A stretch of 64,000 nucleotides of DNA from positions 248,001 through 312,000 of the forward strand of contig JAWPGT010000008.1 of NCBI GenBank assembly GCA_034638255.1, in the 5' to 3' direction. This DNA is from Coprinus comatus. Lineage: Eukaryota > Basidiomycota > Agaricomycetes > Agaricales > Agaricaceae. Made by a program: the position numbers and the translations under genes. Positions 11,446 to 22,900 of this stretch are shown in pieces (position 1 is the stretch's first letter; each line of letters begins with the position of its first letter). The notes beneath the pieces were generated by a model. It saw only the letters and a program-made list of their open reading frames with translations, was not told where the DNA came from and ran no database searches.

Positions 11446-14400
11446 ATGCCCATCCAAACACTACCTCTCTTCGCTCTCAACCATCCCCTTGTCCTCCTCC
11501 CCACACAACGAGCAACCTTCCCTGTCAACAACGACATTGGAGACGCCCTTCTCCATCTCATAGAACACTCCGACTCTCTTCCTGTCATCGCTGCTGTTCC
11601 CCTCACCACCCAGGATTCTCAACATCTCTCAGAATGGGGAACTGCTGCCAGGGTTCTGCGCATCGTAAAACCCCCAGCTCGCAATCCCAGGCAGCCTTAC
11701 CTCGTCTCTCTCCACGGCCTCTCTCGTATTCGTCTCATCCACCACCACGCTCACAAGGACAAGCTCAACCAACTCTCAGACACTCTGCCCATACATGACG
11801 TCGAATATCCTCCATCAGAGAAAGCTCCGACAGCAGAGAACGTTGATCGCTTCAAACAAGCTGCTCTCAGGCTTCTCGATCGTCTTGCCAAGGATGCTGC
11901 CCAACCAGCACGCAGAGAGGGCTACAACAAGATCGCCGCCATGCTTGATGACATCACAGATGCACGTACTCCCTGGTTGGCAGACGTTCTCATTGCCAGT
12001 ATCAATACCGAATATGCAGACAAACTGGGTACGTGTTCCCTGGCTCCACCCACTTCTCCTGACACTCATCACTTCCCCTAGCCGTATTAAGCACACCGGA
12101 TCCGAACGGTCGCTTATCCCTAGCCGCCGACATCTTTCTTAAACAGGCCTCTATATCCGAAGTGTCAAAGAAGATTGCCTCGGCCGTCGATGAGTCCCTA
12201 TCCAAACAGCAAAAAGAGTTTTTCCTTCGCCAACAACTAGCTGCTATCCAACGTGAACTAAACGTCCTACAACGCGGCGATGCCAACACACCAGCCAACA
12301 ATAATAATAACAACTCTAACGAAGCTAACACTGGTGGAAACACTGGAAGTGAACTTGATGATGACGAACAGCACGAGGCAGACGACATGGCTGAATTAAA
12401 ACGAAAAATCGAAGCTATGGAACCGGGAAGCGAGGAAAGAAAGATGGGTGTTAGGGAATGGAGAAGATTGAAACGTATTCCTCAGGGAAGCGTGGAAAAT
12501 GGTGTCATCAGGAGCTACGTACGTCCCGATCACACACCACCGAAATTTTTTATTCAATTTAATTTAAAAATAATCCCTCGTATTTATAGTTGGAATGGTT
12601 ATCATCTGTACCATGGCCAAATACAACGTCAACGTCAAACGCCATAAAAGATAGATCATTCCTCACAAACGCCCGTGCTCAGCTTGACTCTGACCATTTT
12701 GGATTAGAGAGGATCAAGAAGCGATTGATCGAATACTTGGCTGTGGTTAGGCTGAAAGAATTGAATGCCGAGAAGGAAGCTAAAGAAGCAGAACTTGCTG
12801 CTGCTGCGGTAGCACGACAACAACAGGAACAGGCACATGAAGCTTCTTCTCCTTCACCATCTTCTTCACCTTCAGAAGCCTCATCCGAATCCAACGCTAT
12901 CGTACCATACGATCCTAAAAAAGCAAAAACATCTCCTTCACCAACACCAACCACCAGACGCAAACCTACCTCAACCAAAGGTCCTATTTTACTATTTGTC
13001 GGACCTCCAGGTACTGGTAAAACTTCTTTAGGTCAATCAATAGCTCGTGCTTTGGATAGACCTTTCCAACGTATAGCATTAGGAGGTGTTCGTGATGAAG
13101 CTGAAATTCGTGGACATAGAAGAACTTATGTTGCTTCTGGACCTGGATTAATTGTTCAAGCGTTAAGAAAAGCGGGAAGAAGAGATCCTGTTGTTGTTTT
13201 GGATGAAATTGATAAAATTGGTCAAAGTAATTTTCATGGTGATCCTGGTGCTGCTCTTTTGGAAGTTTTGGATCCTGAACAGAATCATACATTCAACGTG
13301 AGTTTATTATTATCTTTCAACATAATTAATCAATGTCAATGTCAATGTCATTTACTTACTTTTTTTTTGCATAAAAATAGGATCATTATATTAACGTCCC
13401 AATCGATCTATCACAAGTCCTATTCATATGTACAGCCAACTCACTCGAAACGATATCCCCACCACTTTTAGATCGTTGTGAAATAATTCATTTATCAGGA
13501 TATACATATGATGAAAAAATTCATATAGCAAGAAGGTTTTTACTTCCTAAACAACTTTTAGCTAATGGATTGGGTTCGGAACATGTAAGAATTACAGATG
13601 ATGCTATGTTGGGTGTTGTTACGAAATATACTAGGGAAGCTGGTGTTAGGAGTTTGGAAAGAGCTATTGGTGGGGTTGTTAGGTTTAAAGCTGTTGAATG
13701 GGCTGAATGGGTTGAGAAATGTGAAAAGGAGGGGAAGGAGGTTGTTATTTTGACAGAAGGTCAAAAAGTCAAAGTCAAGGAGGAGATCATTATAATCCGA
13801 TAATTGAAGAATCAGATCTTGAAATGATATTAGGACTTCCTTTACCTTCATCACCATCTTCATCATCACTTGAACGTGAAGATCAACAAAGACCTGGTAT
13901 AGTTTATGGTTTAGTAGTAATGGGACAAGGTGAAGGAGGGATATTACCTGTTGAAACGATGTTGGTACCTGGGAATGGAAGATTAAAGTTGACTGGATCG
14001 TTAGGTGATGTTATTAAAGAAAGTGGAGAGTTGGCTTTGAGTTGGGTTAAGAGACATTCTTGGGAATTGGGAATTACGGAAGGTAGGATGCAGGATCCTT
14101 TGAAATTTGGTGGTGGTAGGAGTTGGAAAAGTGGTGGTGGTGGTGGTGGGAAGAGTGAGGTTGATTTACATTTACATTTACCGGATGGTGCGCAAAGAAA
14201 GGATGGTCCTAGTGCTGGTGTTGCTATGGTACGTTTTTGTTTTTTTGTTTTTGTTTTTCAATCTCTAATATTGTTTATAGACTTGTGCATTCGTATCACT
14301 TCTAACAAACACAATAATCCCAACAAACATAGCAATGACAGGTGAAATCACATTACGTGGAAAAATAACAGCAGTAGGAGGAATCAAAGAAAAAGTATTA

Positions 14401-14688
14401 GGAGCTCATCGTGCAGGTATAACAAAAGTGATAATACCTTATGCGAATCGAAAAGATGTCGAACATGACATTGCACCTGAAATTAGGAAAAAAATTGAAT
14501 TTGTGTTTTGTAGGACTTTACATGATGCTTTGGATGCAGCGTTTGGTAAAGGTGTTTTGGGTTGGAGAAGAAGTGTTGGTGATGGAAATGATGGAGATGG
14601 GGATGATGGTGTTTTTGGTAATACTAATCAAGGTCAAGGTCAAAATGGTGTTAGGGAAGGACCCATGTTGGTTGAGAGTAGACTTTGA
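11446..14688 (+). CDS. LONP2: Lon protease, peroxisomal type, with an apparent one-base frameshift
   Basis: Exons about 11446-12028, 12082-12518, 12590-13297, 13381-14228 and 14281-14688. An N-terminal LON substrate domain ([19 protein letters not shown]) leads to an AAA+ module with Walker [10 protein letters not shown], Walker [12 protein letters not shown] and an arginine region [11 protein letters not shown]. The C-terminal protease part has the catalytic Ser motif DGPSAGVAM and the Lys region GITKVIIPY. The chain ends in Ser-Arg-Leu, a PTS1-type peroxisomal signal, and there is no mitochondrial presequence, so I call it peroxisomal rather than PIM1. The reading frame breaks near 13780. 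Upstream runs to a stop at 13801-13803, but homology resumes at once in another frame ([17 protein letters not shown]), as if one G were missing from GAGGAG. If real, the protease domain would be lost. Confidence 0.87.
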
Positions 14689-15018
14689 AGATGGGGGGAT
14701 ATCTAGTAATTTTTCTTGAACATGAACGTGAACGTTGAACGTTGAACACCAAGTTCTGGTGTTGGTTCTTCTTTTTTTTGGTCTTTTCTTTTTTTGAATG
14801 ATGACGTTGATGACGACTATGTATGTATGTATAACAGATTTCTTTCTTTCTCTTGTACTATTTTATCTTGAACTTCTTGTATTTTTTTTTATCGGTGTAA
14901 TATCTTTATTAACGCCAAATAAAAAAATAAAAACACAATTTCTATCTATAATCTATCTACTTCAGCATCCTACAATCTACAGATCTGCTGGTTAAGTAGT
15001 AAATATCTCCAATAATAT
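14689..15018. other. Convergent 3' flanks of Lon and the DUF1996 gene
   Basis: T-rich and then AT-rich sequence between two convergent stop codons, including AATAAAAAAATAAAAAC near 14918 that could act as polyadenylation signal. No gene seen. Confidence 0.45.
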
Positions 15019-17190
15019 CTACAACCTGACAATAAAAACAAAACCAACAACCAAACTCAAACAAAATGTATTCATAACAAAAACCCAACCCAACCTCTGA
15101 CTCCTAACATTACTAGTACTCACACCTCCATTTCCATTAACACTAACAAGACAAGTTCCTTTTGCAGTTTGTTTCAAACCATCAACGGTGGTAATAGCTG
15201 GAACTGATATAGTTCCAGTAGCAGGAGCTGCTGAAGTACTTTCTTGATGTACAAATATAGGATTTAATAAAGCTGGTGTTGATTCTGCATAATATTCTTC
15301 GTAACATGGTGATTGGATTGGGTTTGGACCTGGGAGAGTAGGTAGAGTTCCCGTTGCTATATTTGTTGTTATGTTAAGGTAGGTTGGGGAAAACGTGTAA
15401 AAAAAAAAAGACTTACTGAGTTCAAGAACGGTATCACTGATATAACAATGTTGAGTTGAGTTCATTGTGAATAAACCTTTATTGACACAACATGTTGGAT
15501 CTCCGTATGGGTTACAGTTGCATTCGTTTAAAATTTTTTGAAGAACGCCTTCTTCCCATCCATTAAAGAAATCTTGAAATTGGAATTATTGATTTGTTAG
15601 ATTAGAAAACTGGTAACGGTAGAGCTAGAGCTAGAAGTTGAATACTTGCCTGCATGGAATCCGTAGCCCGTTGGATCACCATTTGAAAATCTGATGTTAA
15701 TCAAAATATAAAAGTGAGTATTTGGTTTTTAACGTTTTTGAGAGGGAAGGAATGCATATTTGATGAACTAGCGAGCCTTACACGAAAGGTTGTTCAGGTC
15801 TTGCCGCTTGATTTCTGACATTATCAAACCCTTGTGAATACCAATAAACCTTTCATAACAGTAGGAGATTTGGGTGGTTTGAGTTTCGTCATTGAGGAAG
15901 AAGACAAGTAGAATAATTACTTCGAGAAATATACGTGGTAATGTTTTGGGATAAGCTGGGTCTTCGCATCTACCAGAATCAGGACCTGAAGAGAGGTAAG
16001 ATACATGGGATTTATGATCTGGTGAATCCGCGTTCTACAAGATTTGATATGAAATGAACATAAGTGTTGATGTTAATTAACAATATGAAAAAATGGGTGA
16101 GATACCTTGCCGTCCCAACAACTTGGAAAGTTCTATCACATCTCAAGTTAAGCAATAATGTAAGTCTGGAATGAGTAGGAGAGTACTGACAATTTGGGAT
16201 CGAATACCAGATGAACATCTACCAACTGGTAATTCGTTGTGTCTTGTTGATACCCCGTCGAAATTAAGACATAAATGGGTGACGGCCTGTTGAGTGTAAC
16301 TTGTCTCATTGTAAGTTCGGAGAGTATAATCTCCTGTAGTAAGCATTATTATCTCGAGTCATCATGTACAAGAAGTTGCCTTCTTACCGCTAATCATGCG
16401 GAACTGAAGAATGGAATTAGTGTTCGATTGGTGTCCGTAAGCAATGAAAACATACATCATCTGGGAAAGCAGTCGTAGCTTCTGGTACCTCTGAGAAGAG
16501 ATAGTCTGAAAATAAATAGGTGAGAATGAAGATAAGGAGTTTGGATTTGACTGGGTCGCATACAACTAGAAGAAAACCGAGAGTTAGATATTAGTTAGGC
16601 GTTATGGATATTCATACGCACATAACTACGCCTCCATCTACACTTGTGACACTGCCATTGGCCCATCTAGATGTGTTTTATCAGATATGTAATACGACAG
16701 TAACACTTGAACGTACTGGAAATATAATAACTTATCAAAAGGAACGAAAACCAAGTTAGACCATATTTTCTTGAGAGAAGAAAGGTTGCCCACAGGAAAC
16801 CAATAATTGCTTTTATCTTGAGGTATAGGTATAGAAGTGCATTCACTCGCACGCAGTGATGCCGTGGTGGTATTCATCCCAAAATTACTTCCGCCAATGA
16901 CTTCATAGATGATTAACATGGAATACCCCAATTACTATGAATGAATTAGTTTTTTTAACTTACCTGCATGAACGTGCGGGGACACTTGATTAGGAGTCAT
17001 TATAGGATCAAGACGTTGAATTGTCAATATATTATCTGGTCAGAAATATGTTCAACGCAGAAGTTAAAAGTATAAAAAAAAGTCAATACATACTTGCACC
17101 CATTAGCCAGTATGCCGAGACTCCGACGAAAGGTCGGATAATACATAAGAGTATGAGAAGATAACAAGTGTAATAGTCGTGTTGCGCCAT
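15019..17190 (-). CDS. Secreted DUF1996-domain protein with a C-terminal hydrophobic (GPI-like) tail
   Basis: ATG at 17188-17190 starts a signal peptide (MAQHDYYTCYLLILLCII...VSA). The family signature follows at once over several small exons: AYWLMGA, then NILTIQRLDPIMTPNQVSPH with VHA, then VIGGSNFGMNTT, SECTSIPIPQDKSNYW and WANGSVTSVDGGVVM. The last exons are rich in Thr, Ala and Pro and end in a hydrophobic segment (WVFVMNTFCLSLVVGFVFIV) at a stop at 15019-15021, which suggests a GPI anchor or tail anchor. At least eight short introns interrupt the gene, so the middle exons are only partly resolved. DUF1996 proteins are common in fungi and often cell-wall associated; their biochemical activity is not known to me. 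Confidence 0.8.
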
Positions 17191-17694
17191 GATTGTGAGG
17201 GGTTAAAATGCAGAGTTCTGGGGTGAGTATTTGAGCACAAACCAGTTGTAGCTCCGAGTCCAAACAAAGAGTTGTACTTGACGAAGCCCCTAAGTGGCAC
17301 ATTCTGGGCACAATGCACATTGATTGCAACGCCGCGAACACGTGTGAAAGCTCGAAATAATTAATGAGACTTACTTATTCTTCCAGCGGCGGCCATTGAA
17401 CTCGAGGAGCCAATGCGGCGATGATTGACGCGCGATAGTAGGTGATTTTCGTTTAGATCTAGTATATGAATCCTCAAGCTAGGCAAGTTGAACGTCGAGA
17501 TGATTGAAGTGTTGAACATTCATTACTAGTTTCGATTCTGTGTCTGGTTACTCTAATCTAACAATGGTAAGGTTATGGAACTCGAGCCATTTGAACCCAT
17601 TCTTGTGACAGTGACTACTACTACGAGGTTCTAACTCCTTACACTCTCAGTGCTCGCAGCCTAGGACACAACTACATGTACAAGACTGTAGTAC
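17191..17694. other. Upstream region of the DUF1996 gene, no gene seen
   Basis: Short open frames on the minus strand (17103-17341) are overlapping frames of the first exon. An ATG at about 17398 followed by GTAAGT could be a non-coding or upstream exon, but I cannot support it. Confidence 0.35.
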
Positions 17695-18500
17695 TCTCCC
17701 TGATACGAGCCTAGGAACAGGGGTACTTCTCTGGTGTACGCGGTGTCACAACTACGAGTCGACGTTCTACCGAATAGTTCGTTCTTGGATTTTCCACCAT
17801 CCTATCACCCAGAATACAATATTTGGGGATGAAAGGGACCAATGCCCTGAACGCGAACAGTGGTTTACCAGCTTTTCTCGAGCGCAACTTTACGGCATTA
17901 TAAAGTCTCCGATGGCATGGCCGGGTCATGACAAACAAGGACGCAAAGTGATTATCAAGTGAGTCTAGGGTGTTATATTTCTGCAACCACTTAATCCTGT
18001 AGGCCGATAACAGGTGCAACCCCTTCACCCGAGCTCAAAGCTTATCGGTTATTACATTCGGGGCCACTTTGCCATGACCCACGTAACCACACAATGCCGA
18101 TTATCGAGTGCCTTACATTCAACAAACTTTTATTGTCATGCCAAGGTAGATCTTTTCCATTTACTAATTTTTGTATGTGTTGAGTTGGACTGTAAGGTAG
18201 AGCAGGGGGCGACACAGGGGCGACTTTGTAAAGGTTAGAGAAATACTCAGATATGCGCGTGACTTTATTGAGGTCTGTTTCTGGAATACTATCTTGAACT
18301 TACGTCTTGTGCCACATTTTAAGGTGCCACATTTTAAGGCGGTTGCTTTTCTTCACGAAAACAAAATCGCTCATGGATATATTTGTACCACACCGGCAAG
18401 TAATAGCTGGGGTTAATGGGCCTGAGCGCAAACGCGCCCTCATTTGAGTCTGAAGCGTTTAACTGCAGTTTTACCAATTGGACATAACGGTGTATTAACG
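17695..18500 (+). pseudogene. Degenerate kinase-like relic (copy A)
   Basis: At the nucleotide level this follows the kinase-like copy at 36783-38150: shared stretches include the region of TTCGTTCTTGGATTTTCCAC near 17780, CAATGCCTGAACGCGAA-type sequence, and the exon encoding the DPRNHT-like segment near 18075. It has lost an internal block between about 17875 and 17900 compared with copy B, and frames are broken repeatedly. The HGDL catalytic loop region survives only as CTCATGGATATATTTGTACC near 18370. No intact product is possible. It lies just upstream of AKR1. Confidence 0.7.
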
Positions 18501-18572
18501 ATAATAGAATAGATTATGAGAATAATAAACTTGAGTTAAATACGCAGAGTATTCTAGATGTGTACGACAGGA

Positions 18573-18664
18573 CTGAAGTCCGAAAGTAAAAGAAAGATAA
18601 AGTGAATATACGAACATGAGACATAATTAAAGGCATACCTGAAGTCCGAAAGTAAAAGAAAGAT
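18573..18664. repeat. 26-bp direct repeat, two copies 66 bp apart
   Basis: The 26-base unit starting CTGAAGTCCGAAAGTAAAAG occurs identically at 18573-18598 and 18639-18664. The second copy is followed by GGACTTCAGG, an inverted match to the unit's beginning. It lies between the kinase relic and AKR1 in the AKR1 upstream region. Confidence 0.8.
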
Positions 18665-19010
18665 GGACTTCAGGACAGAGAAAAGAAGGTTTAAATACCC
18701 TATAATATATGCGCCTGTTTACTCCCTAAGATCATAGCCTATAACATGTTCCTGTCTCCGCAATTCTGGACCGCCATCTAGTCCGCCGTTCACACATCGA
18801 TCTGCCTAAACCTTCAACATGTATTATCGGATAAAGTACAGAGCCGAGGTTTTACCGAAACTTCGTTTACTTTGTCAGCTCTTTTCTTTGTCACCCCACA
18901 ATCCTCCTCTGGCCTTACATCTATCTATATAACGAGAATGAGATTGAGAGAAATTGAGACTAATCTTCTCATCACTGGTTAATATCTGTTTCTCCTCATC
19001 ACTCAGTATA

Positions 19011-20439
19011 ATGGTTGACAGAACTGTGACATTGAACAATGGAGTGACTATGCCAATTATCGGTCATGGTTCATGGGCCTGGCCCACAGAGGAGGAGCAA
19101 TCGCAAGTCAAGGGATGGATTTTGACTGCACTAAAGGTACTGGTACTCTTCATGCACTTTACAAGCCATATCTTCAGAGTATGTGATGTACTAATAATAG
19201 CTAATTAGGCTGGTTATCGTCATATTGATACTGGATTGATTTATTGTATGTTATTTTAATCCAATTTCTATCTCTCACGTCTGGACTTCTCGACAGTAAC
19301 CGAAAAGGCGATTGGTGAAGCGATCCGCGAATCAGGCATTTCTCGACAAGAAATCTTCATAACAACAAAGCTTCCGTTAGTGACTGTCCTAGAATTCAAC
19401 TTCACATTTTTCATATTGCTAAAGCTACTTCCAGTTGGAACCATCATGGCCGCGTAAAAGAGTCGCTTCACGAAAGCTTAAATAATCTTGGAACAGATTA
19501 CGTTGACCAGGTAGGCAGTTCGAATTGGTAGTTGAGGAAGATATTGTAATCTATCATAGTATCTCCTTCATTGGCCCCAAGCCGTTCTGTACGAAGGTAG
19601 AAGGATTCGTACTACAGTTTATTACTTTCCAAAAGATTTATCAGAACACAGATGGGAATTGGACGCCAAAAGATCCTGATGGAACTGTTAAGACAACAAG
19701 CTCCGTTTCGTTTCATGATTCCTGGAAGGAGCTTGAAGAGCTCCTAAAGGCAGGGAAAGTCAGGTCCATTGGAGTTAGTAACTTCTCTATAAAGACGTGA
19801 GTGCCTATTTACTAGGTCAATTTGAATCTACTGAACACTTCAACTTTATTCTTAGCTTGGAAGATTTATTCACTACAGCAACGGTTGTCCCTGCTGTTAA
19901 TCAAGTCGAGTACGTTCGGACTGATTACTCACCTTTCATCCAACTCTGACGGGATCGAACTACCAGATTACATCCTTATCTGGTACAGGAAGAATTGAGG
20001 AAGTACTGTGCGAGTAAGGGGATACTTATTGTGGCGTATACGCCTAGCGGTAAGTGCGTATGCTATAATGTCACAATTTTTCATATATACGAGAATCACA
20101 GGGGGAGACCCTGTTCGCAATGACCCCGTAATTCACGAACTTGCAGCAAAATATAGTGTCACCCCTACCCAAATAATTTTGGCTTGGAGTATTTCCCAGG
20201 GCGTTGTTATCATACCCAAGAGTACTAAAGAGGACAGGCAAGTTGAAAATATGACTGTAAGTTATTTGTTAATTTTACTTGGATTCTGATTTATTTCGGA
20301 GAAAATGTGATAGCTTCCGACTCTTGAACCGCATGATGTGAATAAAATAACATCATTGGACCGTAACGAAAGGATTTCAAATAAAGCAGATGAGCTTGGC
20401 CAGGTCTTCGGCTGGACATATGAACAGCTGGGCTGGTGA
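19011..20439 (+). CDS. Aldo-keto reductase (AKR1)
   Basis: Many short exons from ATG 19011 to TGA 20437-20439. The order of motifs is that of the AKR superfamily: LNNGVTMPIIGHGSW, then AGYRHIDTGLIY (catalytic Asp and Tyr), EIFITTKLP (catalytic Lys), YLLHWPQ (catalytic His), KVRSIGVSNFS, VPAVNQVE, GILIVAYTPSG, VTPTQIILAW, VVIIPKSTKEDRQVENM (NADPH-binding loop) and a C-terminal GWTYEQLGW. It should reduce an aldehyde or ketone, or oxidise a polyol, with NADP(H) in the cytosol; the substrate cannot be told. It has about three more introns than AKR2 and AKR3 (after the Tyr, after TTKLP and before YLLHW). The kinase relic lies upstream. Confidence 0.87.
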
Positions 20440-20737
20440 ATTGTGATGAGTTGCGAGGATTACATAGTCCTTTGTACAAATGCTGCTTATCGCAATTACG
20501 CACTACCTCAGACGCTCAGTTTTCTATTTACCTAATGAGACTACAGCCGAGCAGAACCTCGAGGCTTCAGTACTGATACTTCGTACACTTCAGGTCAGAA
20601 AAGAGATGAGTGATCAATTAATAATTGATCATGTTGGTCGTCCCTGAATGTATTTCCGTTTACTTATTTGCTCATGTTATGACAGTACCCAAAAAGAGCA
20701 GGAATAAGATCAAACACAAACTCGCTCTCGGACTGTG

Positions 20738-22900
20738 ATGGTCGTCTCGTTCCCTTTCACATTCAGCTTTTCAGTCCCTGGACTGGCCAATCCTTTTTCT
20801 TCGGTTCCATTATCGCCTACTCACTCACATTCTTCGGTATCTATACAACAAGGTCGCGGTCATGAAAATAATAATCAATTTCCAAATGGCACTGCTAGGC
20901 CACAATTAAACTCGAATCCAAGTCCAGATATTCACTACTCAACTTCTGCTTCTGCTTCATATTCTGCTTTACCAAATACAAATACCAATACGAACGATAT
21001 TCCAACGGGAATACCACAATTAGGAAGACCTAGTAAAAATCTAAAAAGAGGATGGGAACCTGCTTTTATGGATCCGAGAAGTCAATCAACGACTTCATTA
21101 ACGGTGGCTTCTACAAGCGGTTATCTCGATACACGCTCGAAATACTCGATTGCCAGCTCTAGTCACGATCAATATCAATATCAATCTCAGGGTGGAGGTA
21201 GAGGTGAAGGTGTGTTTTACATTGCTCTCTTGTCTCTTCCTTTTGGTTTTATTTTGGACATTGGAAAAGAGTTGAATGGATGGAAGTTATATCTTATTGT
21301 AAAGAGGAGGAGGAGAAATAGAGTGTTTAGACTGCGGCTACGACAGCAACACTGTAACAGGGTTTTTTCCAACATGCACTTTACACGTGTTGTCAGTTGG
21401 TCGGCTTATTGCTGAACATCTCTATTTTTATTCAGCATCGAGAAATTTTGTTTATTTATACTCATCTTGACAAATCACCCCTATTCTTTGATGTCTAGAG
21501 CAAGATGAAGATGAAGAAAGCGATGGCGACCGCCCACCACCTACTAAACGTAGGCGTGGGTTAGCAGGTTCAATTGTTAACACAGCCGTTAGTGCAGCTT
21601 TAATTGGGACAGCTGTCGGTCTTACTGTTTATCGACTGTACGTCTCTTCAACCAATGTGTTTTTTTTCTCTCGTCCTGACGATGTTATTTATATTCCAGG
21701 TGGAGGAATAGGGGAAAAGATAGTGAATCTAAACTTCTAACCTCTGGAGAATATACTTCCGCCGCTATGAATGAACAAATTGAAGCTTCTGGATCAAATA
21801 ATCAATTACCTCCCCCGCCACCATATCAAGAATCCGACTGCGATTGGGAATATTCTACTCATACTCAACATCAACAAACATCGTCAATACCACAATTACC
21901 AACTACTCCTCGACGAAAAGCTCATCATCAAAGACATGGTCATTTGAATGCAAGTGCAAAAAGATCGGCTAGGAAGACTAAGATACCTAAGGCACGTGGT
22001 ACTGGTGGTGCAGTTGTGGGTAGTATTGGAATGGGAAGTCAACCGGAGTTTGATTTTGAGCTTGGTGGGACAGCGAAGGAAGAGGAAGGTGGTGATCAGG
22101 TGGGTTGTTTCTCCAATTTGATATTTTGAATACTAACATATTTTTGTCTTGTTTTTTTTTTATAATGCAAGATGGATTGGATAGGAGGAAAACTGGCACA
22201 ATTGATAGAAGAAGGAAAGAAAGCTCTAAGTCGTGAAATTGTGGTTATGAGCGATTCTAAAGAAGATGAAGTTGATGATGGAAGTGGTGCTTGGGTTGAA
22301 GAAGACGACCGCACTCATTCTCCTATTCGTCGAAATACCCATAATGCTTTGAATTCATCAGTTTCAAGTTCAAGTTCACGTATAGCACCAACGGGAACAA
22401 CAACAACAAGATCAAGATCAAATTCGGTTCGACGTTCTATTATACCCCAACATTCTCAAATTCCAGTCTCGATACATACACCTAGAAAAACACCTACCCA
22501 AACACCCACACGTCAAACTTATAATCCCACTGCAACTTTTACCCCACCTATGAACAATCCAAGTTCAAATCACAATATTAACATTAGCGGTGGTAGTAGC
22601 AAAACTCGAATTCCTAGTTATACTTATAATCGGACAACACCTTCAAGCACGCCGTCTCGTCCAAAGTCTAACTCTATTACTAATACACATTCACATTCAA
22701 GTGGCTGGTCAAATGAAAGTATAGGTTCAGGTTCAGGATTGGGAAGTGCGAATACAAGTATGGATACGAATGATGAATGGCAAAGTGAAGAATTGAAAGA
22801 AGGTATGAGAAGAGCTAGGGAAGCTATTTTGGCTGGTAGGAGTAAAAGTAGGAATAGTGGTGGTAGTGGTGGATTTGGATTTGGTGGGATGAATTCGTGA
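20738..22900 (+). CDS. Unrecognised low-complexity protein with one predicted membrane segment
   Basis: Four exons: about 20738-21208, 21499-21637, 21701-22098 and 22172-22900. The N-terminal part is Ser/Asn/Thr-rich. It holds a more conserved-looking piece, LKRGWEPAFMDPRSQS with TSLTVASTSGYLDTRSKY. An acidic/basic switch (DEDEESDGDRPPPTKRRR) precedes a single hydrophobic helix (SIVNTAVSAALIGTAVGLTV). After that come a PPPPPY motif, basic stretches, and MDWIGGKLAQLIEEGKKAL, which looks helical. The tail is Ser-rich with repeated PTQTPTRQT-like units. I do not recognise the family. A membrane-tethered regulatory protein, perhaps at the nuclear or endoplasmic membrane, is only a guess. Confidence 0.7.
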
